A stretch of 64,000 bases of DNA from Collinsella sp. MSK.8.10 (GTDB taxonomy: Bacteria > Actinomycetota > Coriobacteriia > Coriobacteriales > Coriobacteriaceae): positions 127,500 through 191,499 of the forward strand of contig NZ_JAHPYF010000004.1 in NCBI RefSeq assembly GCF_019041915.1, read 5' to 3'. The notes beneath the pieces were generated by a model, which saw only the letters and a list, made by a program, of their open reading frames with translations, made no database searches and was not told the DNA's origin. Positions within the stretch are counted from its first letter, which is position 1. The number at the start of each line of letters is the position of its first letter. This document shows, in pieces, positions 9,332 through 19,383 of this stretch. A program made the translations under genes and the position numbers.

Positions 9332-9363
9332 ATATGCGCCCGTCGCGTAAGGCGGGCGCATAT
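9332..9363 (-). terminator. hairpin terminator candidate after the L,D-transpeptidase gene
   Basis: Perfect 11-bp arms (9332-9342 and 9353-9363, ATATGCGCCCG and its complement) around a 10-nt loop lie between the transpeptidase stop and the adaptor start. There is no strong U-tract, so termination efficiency is uncertain. Confidence 0.5.
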
Positions 9364-9430
9364 GGCGGATTCTTTCGGAACTGTTAGATTGGTCGCAGCA
9401 GCTCCACGTTGTGGGAATGCGCGCGTTGCA

Positions 9431-11146
9431 CTACGAGTGGACAACCACGCACAGGCCGACTTTGATGCAGTCGTGAAGTGCCTTTGCATCGGCCAGGCGC
9501 AGGTTGATGCAACCGTGGCTGCCGCACCACTTGTACGATTCGGCGTTATCGAAACTCGAATCGTTTTGCCAGGTGGCGTCGTGGAATCCGACCATATTGC
9601 CCTCGAACGGCATCCAATAGCTGACCGGGCTCTCGTATTTGGGCTTGCCGGTCTCGGGGTCCTTGGCACCGATAAGCTTGCTGGCGCCATTGTTGCTGTT
9701 GATCTGCCATACGCCCTCGGGGGTGGCGTCCTCTCCCGGCTTGCCAGAAATAAAGTTGGCCTCCCAAACGATATTACCGTTCTCGTCATAGTAGCGCGCG
9801 TGCTGCTCGGACAGATCGACATCGACGTATGCCTTCCAGTCGGGCTCTCCCTTTGCGGTAAAGGTGTCGGCTTTCTGGGAGTATTTGATCTCGATTTCGC
9901 CGGTCTGCTTGTTGTTAATGGCATCCTCGACCTGCTTTGCGAGCGAGCTGCTGTCGATGGACCAACCAAAGTCGCCGCCTTCGACGGCGCACTGCTTGCC
10001 ATCGGCGCGCGTCCACCAGCGAGTGGAGCCCACGGTATTGAAGCCGTTGGCGAGCTCGGCTGCCCAGCTGCTGATCTGCGACGTATCGAGCGTGGGGTTG
10101 GCGGGATCGGCAAAGCTGATCCACTGCAACACGGAGCTGCCATCAACCTTGCCGGCATCCTCGCCGTTGAGCTTGAGGGTCACGTTGACGCCCAGGAAGT
10201 TGTTGGCGGCATCGCATGCAGCCTGAATCTGATCATCGGTCAGCGTTCCATTGAGCGGCTCATAGGCATCGTTGCCGAGCTTGGAAAGATCTACGGTCTC
10301 GGCCAGCGAGGCAAGCTCGAGCTCGGCATACTTAATGACATGCTCGCGGTTGAGTTTTTCGTTGGAGCGCGCCTTCTCGACGGTAAACTTGCCGGCCTGC
10401 TCGTCATAGGAGCTATTGGCCTCGAACGCGCCCGAACGGCCCTCGTTAAACTCGTCGATGGCGGCGCCCAAATCCTTCTCAAACTGCTTTTGGTCAAAGG
10501 TGTCGGAGAGCATGGACAGGTCGACGTCTTGTTCAAGATCGACTTCGTTGGAGCTAGCGGTTGTTTTGGTCTTGCCGCTTAAGGATTCCGCAAGGCGGAC
10601 CGGCCATACAAAGGCTTCGTTGTGGCTGATAATATCTTTTGCGGCAGCTTCGCCGTCGACGATGGGCTCATCGGACTCGGGCTGATAGGTCCAGCTAAAG
10701 TCATCGCCTGTCACGGTGAGCTTATAGTGCTTCCATGCCGAGTTGACCTTGGTGGCGGCAGACGAAGCGTTGGAGAACGAGACGTCGACGCCGGCGATGG
10801 TGGTGTTGGGGTAGGCTACCTGCGAAAACGCTACGACGCCTACGATATAGACAATGACGATAAGACCCAGGACGACAAAGAGCGTCGTCTTTTTGCCCGA
10901 CTTATTGTTCTCGACGGGTTTGCGTGCGGGGCCGCGATCGCCTCGAGCGTGCGTGGGGGGCTGCTTGGGCGCATTGCCGTTTGCCTGGCGCTGCTGACGT
11001 TGCTGGTTCGGGCGTTGCGATGTGTTTGTCGCACCACGCTGTTGACCGTGGCTCGGCGCGATAGGACGCGGCGACTGAACGCCGCCGGTGTGCCTGCTCG
11101 GCTGCTGCGGATCGGGAATCAGTTGAGTTCGATCGTTTTGCGACAT
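9431..11146 (-). CDS. membrane-anchored L,D-transpeptidase (YkuD domain)
   Basis: Cell-wall crosslinking enzyme. It has a Gln/Pro/Arg-rich cytoplasmic N-terminus of about 85 residues and a single membrane helix (TTLFVVLGLIVIVYIVGVVAF). A long extracellular region follows with VanW/peptidoglycan-binding-like segments. The C-terminal YkuD catalytic domain starts at about residue 445 (YVDVDLSEQHARYY) and has the active-site block SHGCINLRLADAKAL with the catalytic cysteine. I prefer ATG 11146 (MSQNDRTQL) over ATG 11155 because GAAGGA is only one base from the upstream ATG. It makes 3-3 crosslinks by family analogy. It is monocistronic, with a TATAAT-like box on this strand at 11204-11209. Confidence 0.9.
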   Translation of the reverse strand: MSQNDRTQLIPDPQQPSRHTGGVQSPRPIAPSHGQQRGATNTSQRPNQQRQQRQANGNAPKQPPTHARGDRGPARKPVENNKSGKKTTLFVVLGLIVIVYIVGVVAFSQVAYPNTTIAGVDVSFSNASSAATKVNSAWKHYKLTVTGDDFSWTYQPESDEPIVDGEAAAKDIISHNEAFVWPVRLAESLSGKTKTTASSNEVDLEQDVDLSMLSDTFDQKQFEKDLGAAIDEFNEGRSGAFEANSSYDEQAGKFTVEKARSNEKLNREHVIKYAELELASLAETVDLSKLGNDAYEPLNGTLTDDQIQAACDAANNFLGVNVTLKLNGEDAGKVDGSSVLQWISFADPANPTLDTSQISSWAAELANGFNTVGSTRWWTRADGKQCAVEGGDFGWSIDSSSLAKQVEDAINNKQTGEIEIKYSQKADTFTAKGEPDWKAYVDVDLSEQHARYYDENGNIVWEANFISGKPGEDATPEGVWQINSNNGASKLIGAKDPETGKPKYESPVSYWMPFEGNMVGFHDATWQNDSSFDNAESYKWCGSHGCINLRLADAKALHDCIKVGLCVVVHS

Positions 11147-11255
11147 CGTATGCATATCCTTCGAATTTCGCCTCGTGGCTCATCGTGTTTTTACTGGGCT
11201 TGCATTATAGCGATTACCCAGTTGTTTGTGGTATGGAAACGGTGGCATTCAAAAG

Positions 11256-11277
11256 AGGTGGGACATTTGTCCCACCT
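11256..11277 (-). terminator. terminator downstream of the serine dehydratase gene
   Basis: The 10-bp arms AGGTGGGACA (11256-11265) and TGTCCCACCT (11268-11277) are perfect inverted repeats with a 2-nt loop. Read on the minus strand, the stem is followed by CTTTT. The GGGACAAA-type core recurs in other gaps of this window. Confidence 0.65.
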
Positions 11278-11295
11278 TTGAGTCATTCTTTGCCG

Positions 11296-12903
11296 TTATC
11301 CGCACACGCCGCATTTTGCACAGACCGAAAGTGCGGCCGGAGCCTGCGCGATGCCGCCCTTTGCCGTCTCGCGCAGTGTGGCCGGCAACGCGTGGCCCAC
11401 CGAGAGCATGACATGTGCCATCTGGTCAAACGGCACCAGGCTCTTAATGCCGGCGAGGGCGAGTTGTGCCGAGCTAAAGGCCGCTGCTACGCCGATGGCG
11501 TTGCGGTTTTGGCAGGGCACCTCCACGAGGCCACCGACGGGGTCGCAAACGAGGCCCAGCAGATTGCTCAGCGCGATGGAACTGGCGTCGAGCGCCTGCT
11601 CGGGCGTGCCGCCAAGCATCTGCACCAGCGCGGCGGCAGCCATGGCGGCCGCACTTCCGACCTCGGCCTGGCAGCCGCCCTCGGCGCCGGCAACGCAGGC
11701 GCTTGTGGTGAGGTTGAGGCCGATGGCGGCGGCGCAGTAGAGCGCGTCCATGACCTGCTCGTCGTCGAGCTGCAGGTGGTCGGCGAGCGCCAGCACGCAG
11801 CCGGGTACGACGCCTGCGGAGCCTGCCGTGGGGGCAGCGACGATCACACCCATCGTGGCTGAGCGCTCGAGCACGGCCATGGCGCGGGCCACGGCGTCGG
11901 TCTGGACGGCGCCCATCAGGCTTGTGCTCAGATCGTTTCGGCCGGTGGCATCGACGAGCTTTGCCTCGCCGCCGATGAGGCCGCCGAGCGAGCGCTGCGG
12001 ATTGACGATGGTGGCTGTGGTCTCTTCGCGCATGACGTCGAGTACGCGGCGCATGGCGGCGATGGCGTGTGCCTCGCCGGTCAGACGTGCCTCGCGTACG
12101 GCCATGACGGCGCCGATGTTGAGCCCCAGTTCCTCGCACGCATCGAGCAGCTGCTCGCCGTCGTCGAAGATCTCCTTGGCCGAGACGCCTGGGGAGAGCG
12201 ACGAGGCCGAACCGGGGAGCTCGATAAAGGTCGCGTAATCGACATTGTCGAGCTTGCGTAGCATGGGGATAACGGTGTCGTCGGGCGCGCCGTCGGTCTC
12301 AAAGACGGAGTAGGCCTGGCCGCCCACTTCGGTGCGGTAGGTGCGGCAGAAGGCGATGTTCACATGGGCGTAGGCGAGCAGGTTGGTGAGCGCTGCGAGC
12401 ACGCCGGGGACGTCCTGGTGCGCCACGAAGAGCGTGGAATACATGCCCGAGATGTCGACGCCGACGCCGTTGATGCGGCTGATGCGCATCTTGCCGCCGC
12501 CCAGGCTCTCGCCACGGACCTGCGCCGCGGCGCCCGTGGCGTCAACCATGTCGATGTCGACGGTGTTGGGGTGGATGGAGGCGTCGTCGCCCTTAATTTC
12601 AAAGTGATAGTCGAGGCCCTGCTCGCGTGCGAGGTCGAAGGCCTGCTTGATGTTCTCGTCATCGGTGTCGAGGCCCAGAATGCCCGCGACGAGCGCACGG
12701 TCGGTGCCGTGGCCGCGGTAGGTGTGGGCGAAGGAGTTCCACAGACCAAAGGTAACCTTGGTGATGCGGCCTTCCAGCAGGCTGGCGGCAACTTGGGCGC
12801 AGCGCAGGGCGCCGGCGGTGTGCGATGAACTGGGGCCGACCATGACGGGGCCCAAGATCTCGAATGCCGAGGTCGTAGCTAGTGTTTGCGGCTTGCCTGC
12901 CAT
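11296..12903 (-). CDS. sdaA: L-serine ammonia-lyase, iron-sulfur type, fused beta-alpha form
   Basis: Deaminates L-serine to pyruvate and ammonia using a [4Fe-4S] cluster. In this 535-residue protein the beta domain comes first (SAFEILGPVMVGPSSSHTAG, then an ACT-like region around residues 150-230). The alpha domain follows, with GVIVAAPTAGSAGVVPGCV, SACVAGAEGGCQAEVG and LVCDPVGGLVEVPCQNRNA holding candidate cluster cysteines. The C-terminus ends in a cysteine-rich SVCAKCGVCG that may reach the active site, as described for this enzyme class. Single-chain SdaA proteins are standard. A terminator follows, and the gene is separated from metK by a large palindrome. Confidence 0.93.
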   Translation of the reverse strand: MAGKPQTLATTSAFEILGPVMVGPSSSHTAGALRCAQVAASLLEGRITKVTFGLWNSFAHTYRGHGTDRALVAGILGLDTDDENIKQAFDLAREQGLDYHFEIKGDDASIHPNTVDIDMVDATGAAAQVRGESLGGGKMRISRINGVGVDISGMYSTLFVAHQDVPGVLAALTNLLAYAHVNIAFCRTYRTEVGGQAYSVFETDGAPDDTVIPMLRKLDNVDYATFIELPGSASSLSPGVSAKEIFDDGEQLLDACEELGLNIGAVMAVREARLTGEAHAIAAMRRVLDVMREETTATIVNPQRSLGGLIGGEAKLVDATGRNDLSTSLMGAVQTDAVARAMAVLERSATMGVIVAAPTAGSAGVVPGCVLALADHLQLDDEQVMDALYCAAAIGLNLTTSACVAGAEGGCQAEVGSAAAMAAAALVQMLGGTPEQALDASSIALSNLLGLVCDPVGGLVEVPCQNRNAIGVAAAFSSAQLALAGIKSLVPFDQMAHVMLSVGHALPATLRETAKGGIAQAPAALSVCAKCGVCG

Positions 12904-12960
12904 GGCTGCTCCTTTGCCTTGTCTCGTCGTCCCGAGGGGCGGGGCATACTTTGTCCCGCC

Positions 12961-13081
12961 GTTCCGAGGGCTTTAGTATTTGGTCGCCTGCTCGGACAGT
13001 CCTGCTCGCACGGAGGCCACATTAAGTGGCCTCCGGCTCGTGCGGAACTCGCGATCGACCAAATACTAAAGCCCTCGGAAC
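12961..13081. repeat. 121-bp palindromic element with perfect 26-bp arms
   Basis: The arm 12961-12986 is the exact reverse complement of 13056-13081 (core TTTAGTATTTGGTCG). A nested hairpin CGGAGGCCAC (13011-13020) and GTGGCCTCCG (13026-13035), plus CGCACG and CGTGCG flanking it, fills the centre. No open frame is inside. It resembles a small non-coding palindromic repeat or MITE more than a simple terminator. Confidence 0.85.
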
Positions 13082-13171
13082 TTAGGATACATGGTTGGAG
13101 TGCCCGTGCTGCAAAATTCATTAGCTAGTGACGCAGCGTAGGCTCATATCGAAACATCTTCACTACCGGAT

Positions 13172-13212
13172 TAATAAAAAAAGAAGTACCGCTTGGGGGC
13201 GGTACTTCTTTT
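13172..13212 (-). terminator. metK terminator (strong, probably bidirectional)
   Basis: Arms AAAAGAAGTACCGC (13179-13192) and GCGGTACTTCTTTT (13199-13212) form a 14-bp stem with a 6-nt loop. On the minus strand it ends in a long T-run (13175-13184 complement), as expected for an intrinsic terminator just after the metK stop. Confidence 0.88.
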
Positions 13213-13249
13213 GAAAGCGCGTGCGAGTTGTGACCTTGGTGGTTCCCAA

Positions 13250-14530
<1,281 letters not shown>

Positions 14531-14542
14531 GATTGTCCTTTC

Positions 14543-14580
14543 AAAAAACGTGTCCCGGCGACCGTTACCATTCCGCCGGG
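14543..14580 (-). promoter_or_regulatory. attenuator-like hairpin in the metK leader
   Basis: On the minus strand, CCCGGCG and CGCCGGG (14574-14580 and 14554-14560) pair around a 13-nt loop. A run of six Us follows five bases later, all within 25 bases of the metK start. This has the layout of a leader terminator. The sequence does not match a SAM riboswitch class that I recognise. A TATGAT box (complement of 14599-14604) could be the -10. Confidence 0.45.
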
Positions 14581-14705
14581 CTCTCTATGCAAGGGCACAT
14601 CATAGCGCGTAAATCAAACATTCACACCCTTTCCGCACCTACTCATTGGGGACAGACTTAAATGAGTGGGTCGGTGCCCTTTGTGCGGAGGTTGCTTTGA
14701 TGCTT

Positions 14706-14711
14706 TATACT
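14706..14711 (+). promoter_or_regulatory. gltX promoter -10 box
   Basis: TATACT at 14706-14711 lies 40 bases before the gltX ATG. The best -35 is TTGTGC (14681-14686), with a spacing of 19, so the match is imperfect. Just upstream, ACTCATT (14641-14647) and AATGAGT (14661-14667) form a small hairpin. Confidence 0.4.
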
Positions 14712-14751
14712 GATGAGGTTAGACATCCATCCTGCAATCGAGGAGATTTCC

Positions 14752-16227
14752 ATGGCATCAGACGTTCGCGTCCGCTTTGCACCCTCACCGACGGGCAAGC
14801 TGCACATCGGCGGCGCCCGCACCGCTATCTATAACTGGGCTTTCGCCCGTGCTAACGGCGGCACGTTCATCCTGCGCATCGACGACACCGACCCCACCCG
14901 CTCCACCGACGAGAACACGCAGATCATCCTGCGCGCCATGCGTTGGCTGGGCCTGGACTGGGACGAGGGTCCCGAGGTGGGCGGCGACTTTGGCCCCTAC
15001 GCCCAGACCGAGCGCCTGGACCTGTACAAGCAGGCCGCCCAGAAGCTTTGGGACGAGGGCAAGGCCTATCCCTGCTTCTGCACCAAGGAGCAGCTCGACG
15101 CCGATCGCAAGGCCGCGCAGGAGCGCAAGGACCCCTTCCAGGGCTATCAGCGCCGTTGCCGTGATCTTGATCCCGAGGAGGCCCGCCGCCGCATCGAGGC
15201 CGGCGAGCCCTACGTCCTGCGCATCAAGGTGCCCGAGGACCGCGGTGACGTCGTCATCCACGACGCTGTCCACGGCGAGGTAACCTTCGACGCCAAGGAG
15301 CTCGATGACTTTGTCATCTTCCGCTCCGACGGCACGCCCACGTACAACTTCGCGACCGTCGTCGACGACGCCATGATGAAGATCACCCACGTCATCCGCG
15401 GCGACGACCACCTCTCCAACACCCCGCGCCAGGTCATGGTCTACGAGGCCCTCGGCGCGCCCGTGCCCACGTTCGCCCACATCTCCATGATCTTGGGTGC
15501 CGACGGCAAAAAGCTTTCCAAGCGCCACGGTGCAACCTCGGTGGAGGAATACCGCGACGCCGGTTACCTGTCCGATGCCTTTGTCAACTATCTGGCGCTG
15601 CTCGGCTGGTCGCTCGACGGCGAGACCACGATCATCCCGCGCGATGTCCTGGCCAGCAAGTTCTCGCTCGACCGCATCTCCAAGAACCCGGCGACCTTCG
15701 ACCCCAAGAAGCTCGATTGGGTCAACGCCGAGTACATCAACGGCATGTCCGATGCTCAGTTTGCCGACGAGATCATGGTCCCCGAGCTGCACGAGGCGGG
15801 TCTCATCGAGGGCAACGTCGAGTACGGCGAGGACTGGATTGACGCGCTTGCCGCCATCGTCAAGCCGCGCACCAAGATGCCGGCCGACGCCGTGACCGTT
15901 GCCGCCCCCATCTTCGCTACGGCCGAGACGCTCGAGTATGATGAGAAATCCGTCAACAAGGGCCTGGCCAAGGAAGGCATGGGTGCCATTCTGGATGTCG
16001 CCAAGGCCGCGCTCGAGGGCGTGGACGAGTGGACCGCCGAGGCCATCGACGCTGCGCTTGAGCCGCTGCCCGAGCAGATGGACCTCAAGAAGCGCGTGGT
16101 GTTCCAGGCCGTGCGCGTCGCCGTCTGCGGCAACATGGTGAGCCCCCCGCTGGGCGAGACCATGGCGCTCGTCGGCCGCGACGACTGCCTGGCACGCATC
16201 GACCGCGCCCGCACGATGGCGCTATAG
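14752..16227 (+). CDS. gltX: glutamyl-tRNA synthetase GltX
   Basis: Class I aminoacyl-tRNA synthetase charging tRNA-Glu (and possibly tRNA-Gln, depending on whether the organism uses the transamidation route). The 491-residue protein shows VRFAPSPTGKLHIGGARTA with the HIGH-type signature, IDDTDPTRSTDEN, VIRGDDHLSNTPRQ and the KMSKS-type KKLSKRHGATSV (about residues 248-259), followed by the helical anticodon-binding domain. I chose ATG 14752 because GAGGAG (14740-14745) is well spaced and the Rossmann core starts at once; an upstream ATG at 14713 would add 13 atypical residues. Confidence 0.96.
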   Translation: MASDVRVRFAPSPTGKLHIGGARTAIYNWAFARANGGTFILRIDDTDPTRSTDENTQIILRAMRWLGLDWDEGPEVGGDFGPYAQTERLDLYKQAAQKLWDEGKAYPCFCTKEQLDADRKAAQERKDPFQGYQRRCRDLDPEEARRRIEAGEPYVLRIKVPEDRGDVVIHDAVHGEVTFDAKELDDFVIFRSDGTPTYNFATVVDDAMMKITHVIRGDDHLSNTPRQVMVYEALGAPVPTFAHISMILGADGKKLSKRHGATSVEEYRDAGYLSDAFVNYLALLGWSLDGETTIIPRDVLASKFSLDRISKNPATFDPKKLDWVNAEYINGMSDAQFADEIMVPELHEAGLIEGNVEYGEDWIDALAAIVKPRTKMPADAVTVAAPIFATAETLEYDEKSVNKGLAKEGMGAILDVAKAALEGVDEWTAEAIDAALEPLPEQMDLKKRVVFQAVRVAVCGNMVSPPLGETMALVGRDDCLARIDRARTMAL

Positions 16228-16250
16228 TAGACGCGTAAACGCATGTATCC

Positions 16251-16285
16251 GAGCCCCGTTCCCCCGAGCGGGGCTCTTGTTTCTG
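16251..16285 (+). terminator. gltX terminator
   Basis: GAGCCCCG (16251-16258) pairs with CGGGGCTC (16269-16276), followed by TTGTTTCTG. It lies 24 bases after the gltX stop. Confidence 0.85.
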
Positions 16286-16303
16286 TACCGATGAGTGGGT
16301 TGC

Positions 16304-16334
16304 TGGGACAAAATAATCAGTAGAGTTTGTCCCA
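16304..16334. repeat. GGGACAAA palindrome upstream of priA
   Basis: TGGGACAAA (16304-16312) and TTTGTCCCA (16326-16334) form a 9-bp inverted repeat 33 bases before the priA start. The same core appears in the serine dehydratase terminator at 11256-11277. Its role (operator, attenuator or dispersed repeat) is open. Confidence 0.6.
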
Positions 16335-16366
16335 CCCCTTTCAGGTCCGTTCGTTAGAGGTGGTGT

Positions 16367-18820
16367 ATGGCTCAACAACTGTCGCTGTTTGGTTCGCCGG
16401 AACCGGAGGAAGCTCCGGTGAAGCCCAAGCCTGCCGCTGCCTCGGCTCAGTCTAAGCCTGCGCCCGAGCCCCCTGCCGCCTACGCGAGCGTGGTCCTCGA
16501 CATCCCCACCCGTGCGCTGTCGGAACCGTTTGCTTACGGCATCCCCGAGTCCCTTGCCAACGAGGTCCAGATCGGATCCACGGTCCTGGTCCACTTTGGT
16601 AACCGTGCCGCCGCGGGCTATGTCGTTGACATTGCGCCTGATTTGGGCGATCTGCCGGGCAACAACGCCCTCGACCCCGTGCGCATCAAGCCCATCGAGG
16701 CCATCCTCAGCAAACCGCTCTTTACCGCCGAAGCCGCCCGCATCGCACGTTGGATGAGCCGCGAGTATGTCGCGACGCTTTCCGAGTGCCTGCGCCTGTT
16801 CTTGCCTCCGGGTGGCGGCCCCCGTGTGGTCAAGGGCGACGACGGTGTGTGGACGGTTGAACGTCCCGCCGTCAAGCCTATCCAAAACCGCTGGGTCATG
16901 CTCACGCCCGAGGGCTTCGACTATACGCCGCCCAAGACCGCGGTCCGCCAGCGCCAACTCATCGAGGCGCTCCAGTGTGGTCCTGTCACGACGCGCGACC
17001 TCAACCTTCTCTATAACAGTATGTCGGCGACCATCAAGGCTCTCGAAAAACGCGGCGTCGTGGTGGTGGAGGAGCGCCGTGCCTGGCGTGGCTGCAGCGA
17101 GCAGACCACGCTGTCCTCGGCGAGCGGCAAGGCCCCGATGGCACTCACCAACGGTCAGCGACAGGCCCTCGCGCAGATTGAGCGCGCACGCCTTGACGCT
17201 CACGGCGACGTGGTCCTAGTCGATGGCGTCACTGGATCCGGCAAAACCGAGGTCTACCTTTCCGCTATCGAGCGCGTGCTCGCGGCCGGCCGCTCAGCCT
17301 GCGTACTGGTGCCCGAGATATCGCTGACAGCCCAGACCGTCGGCCGCTTCCGCTCGCGCTTTGGCGAGACGGTCGCCGTGTTCCATTCGCGGCTTTCGGC
17401 CGGCGAGCGCCTGGACCAGTGGGATATGGTTGCCAGCGGTGCGGCCCGCGTGGTCGTCGGCGCTCGCTCGGCGCTCTTTTGCCCGCTCAGCGACTTGGGC
17501 CTCATCATCATCGACGAGGAGCACGAGACCAGTTACAAGCAGGGCTCCAGTCCGCGCTACCACGCGCGCGAGGTGGCGGCCGAGATGGCGCGGCGCTATC
17601 GCTGCCCACTCGTGCTGGGCTCCGCAACGCCCTCGGCCGAGGCCCTCGACCGCTGCCGCCGCGGCACGTACGGCGGCGCCACCTGGACGCGCGTCGAGAT
17701 GCCCGAACGCCCGGGGCACGCGGTCCTGCCCACGGTTCGCATTGCCGACCTGCGCCGCGAGTTTTCGCACGGCAGCCGCTCAATGTTCTCTAAACCGCTG
17801 ATGGAAGGCCTGGAGCGCGTTGTAGAGCGGCGCGAGAAGGCCGTGCTGCTGCATAACCGCCGCGGCTTTGCGCCGTTCCTGATGTGCCGCGAGTGCGGCT
17901 GCGTCCCCACCTGCAACCACTGCTCCACCGCCCTTACGTATCACGAGCGCACGCACACGCTGCAATGTCACACATGCGGATCCTCCTGGCGCGTGCAGCC
18001 GTATCCCGCGCCCACGAGTCGTTGCCCCAAATGTGGTAGTCGCTACCTTGCAAAAATGGGTCTGGGCACGCAGCAGATCGAGGACGCGCTGCACCAGATG
18101 CTGCCCGAGGACGTCGCCATCATCCGCATGGATGCCGATTCCACGCGCGGCAAGGATGCGCACAAAAAGCTGCTAGAGCAGTTCGATGCGGCCGATTGCG
18201 CCGTGTTGCTGGGCACCCAAATGATCGCCAAGGGTCTCGACTTTCCCGAGGTCACGCTCGTGGGCGTGGTCAATGCCGACTTCGCCCTCAAGCTGCCGGA
18301 CTTCCGCGCAGGGGAGCGTGCCTACGATCTGCTGGAACAGGTGGCGGGCCGTGCCGGTCGCGGCGATCTTCCCGGTGAGGTGATCATCCAGACCTACCTG
18401 CCCGAGGATCCGGTCATTCGTGCCGTCGCTGAGCACGACCGTTCGATCTTTACCGACTACGATCTGGACCAGCGCCGCGACGCGCTGTACCCGCCGTTTG
18501 TTCGCCTGGTCAACATCTTGGTGTGGTCGGCAAACCGAGACGACGCGCAGGACTACATTGGGCGCATTGCAAAGCTTCTTAAGCGCCGCTGGCATGCCGC
18601 CGCGCCCGACTTTTTGCGGGCGGGGAGCGCCGTGCCCCAGGTGCTGGGCCCGGCTTCGTGTGTAATCGAGAGAGCCAAGGACCGTTACCGCTTCCATCTG
18701 CTTGTGAAGTCGCCTGTGGGGTACCATGTCTCTGATGATGTCGACGCCTGCCTCAAAGAGGTGGGCTCTGTGCGCGGCGTGAGCGTGAGCGTTGACGTCG
18801 ATGCCTATGATTTGATGTAA
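16367..18820 (+). CDS. priA: primosomal protein N' (PriA helicase)
   Basis: Replication-restart DNA helicase. The 817-residue product has an Ala/Pro-rich N-terminal extension of about 40 residues. The 3'-DNA-binding domain follows (YAYGIPESL-like region FAYGIPESLANEVQIGSTVLV). The helicase core has Walker A DGVTGSGKTEVYL (about residues 285-297), DEEHETSYKQ (about 383), the zinc-binding Cys pairs in CRECGCVPTCNHC, CHTCG and CPKCGS (about 507-560), and the C-terminal QVAGRAGRGDLPGEV motif VI. All key motifs are intact. The def gene follows 12 bases later. Confidence 0.95.
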   Translation: MAQQLSLFGSPEPEEAPVKPKPAAASAQSKPAPEPPAAYASVVLDIPTRALSEPFAYGIPESLANEVQIGSTVLVHFGNRAAAGYVVDIAPDLGDLPGNNALDPVRIKPIEAILSKPLFTAEAARIARWMSREYVATLSECLRLFLPPGGGPRVVKGDDGVWTVERPAVKPIQNRWVMLTPEGFDYTPPKTAVRQRQLIEALQCGPVTTRDLNLLYNSMSATIKALEKRGVVVVEERRAWRGCSEQTTLSSASGKAPMALTNGQRQALAQIERARLDAHGDVVLVDGVTGSGKTEVYLSAIERVLAAGRSACVLVPEISLTAQTVGRFRSRFGETVAVFHSRLSAGERLDQWDMVASGAARVVVGARSALFCPLSDLGLIIIDEEHETSYKQGSSPRYHAREVAAEMARRYRCPLVLGSATPSAEALDRCRRGTYGGATWTRVEMPERPGHAVLPTVRIADLRREFSHGSRSMFSKPLMEGLERVVERREKAVLLHNRRGFAPFLMCRECGCVPTCNHCSTALTYHERTHTLQCHTCGSSWRVQPYPAPTSRCPKCGSRYLAKMGLGTQQIEDALHQMLPEDVAIIRMDADSTRGKDAHKKLLEQFDAADCAVLLGTQMIAKGLDFPEVTLVGVVNADFALKLPDFRAGERAYDLLEQVAGRAGRGDLPGEVIIQTYLPEDPVIRAVAEHDRSIFTDYDLDQRRDALYPPFVRLVNILVWSANRDDAQDYIGRIAKLLKRRWHAAAPDFLRAGSAVPQVLGPASCVIERAKDRYRFHLLVKSPVGYHVSDDVDACLKEVGSVRGVSVSVDVDAYDLM

Positions 18821-18838
18821 CAACCCGAAAGGATGGCC

Positions 18839-19375
18839 ATGGAAGCCAACGGAATCGTACTGTCGCCCGACCCCCGCCTGCGTCAGGAGTGCGCCGTGAT
18901 CGAGGAGATCACCCCGGCGATCGAGGCGCTTGCCGAGAAGATGAAGAAGATGATGTTCGACAACGGCGGTTGCGGCCTGGCTGCTCCGCAGATCGGCGAG
19001 CTTATTCAGCTCGTCACCATCGACTGCGACTACAGCGACAAGAACGACTACGACCCGTACGTGCTCATCAACCCTGTCATTGTTGAGCAGAGCGACCATC
19101 TGGTGCCGTTTAGCGAGGGCTGCCTGTCCATCCCTGGCATTAGCTGCGAGATCGAGCGTCCCGACCATGTCGTCGTCGAGGCGTACGACTTGGACGCAAA
19201 CCTGATTCGCTATGAGGCTTCGGGCGACCTGTTCTGCGTGTGTCTGCAGCACGAGATCGATCACCTGCACGGCAACACCATGTTCGAGCGACTGAAGCCG
19301 ATGCAGAGGCTCAAGGCGGTCAAGGAGTACCAGGACGCCCTGGCCCGCGGCGCTCGACCGGGCGAGACGGAGTAG
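18839..19375 (+). CDS. def: peptide deformylase
   Basis: Removes the formyl group from nascent N-termini. Three motifs are visible: GGCGLAAPQIGE (motif 1, with Cys in place of the common Val or Ile after GG), EGCLSIPGI (motif 2 with the metal-ligand Cys) and QHEIDHLHG (motif 3, HExxH). It is 178 residues from ATG 18839, chosen because GAAAGGA (18827-18833) is five bases upstream; ATG 18833 overlaps that ribosome site. It lies between priA and fmt, a common bacterial neighbourhood that links deformylation with formylation. Confidence 0.95.
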   Translation: MEANGIVLSPDPRLRQECAVIEEITPAIEALAEKMKKMMFDNGGCGLAAPQIGELIQLVTIDCDYSDKNDYDPYVLINPVIVEQSDHLVPFSEGCLSIPGISCEIERPDHVVVEAYDLDANLIRYEASGDLFCVCLQHEIDHLHGNTMFERLKPMQRLKAVKEYQDALARGARPGETE

Positions 19376-19383
19376 TTTTGTCC

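Larger units (their letters stand above)
12904..13249. other. 346-bp gap between serine dehydratase and metK
   Basis: No gene is visible. The gap contains a small hairpin (GGCGGG at 12938-12943 and CCCGCC at 12955-12960), a large palindrome with perfect 26-bp arms (12961-13081) and the metK terminator. The serine dehydratase promoter must also lie here, but no convincing -35/-10 pair was found. Confidence 0.8.

Noticed and set aside
14543..14640. SAM riboswitch upstream of metK
   Set aside because: The leader is too short and lacks the conserved core of the SAM-I/IV or SAM-II classes; only a terminator-like hairpin is supported.
14785..15792. Minus-strand frame opposite gltX
   Set aside because: Shadow of gltX; no motifs or ribosome site.
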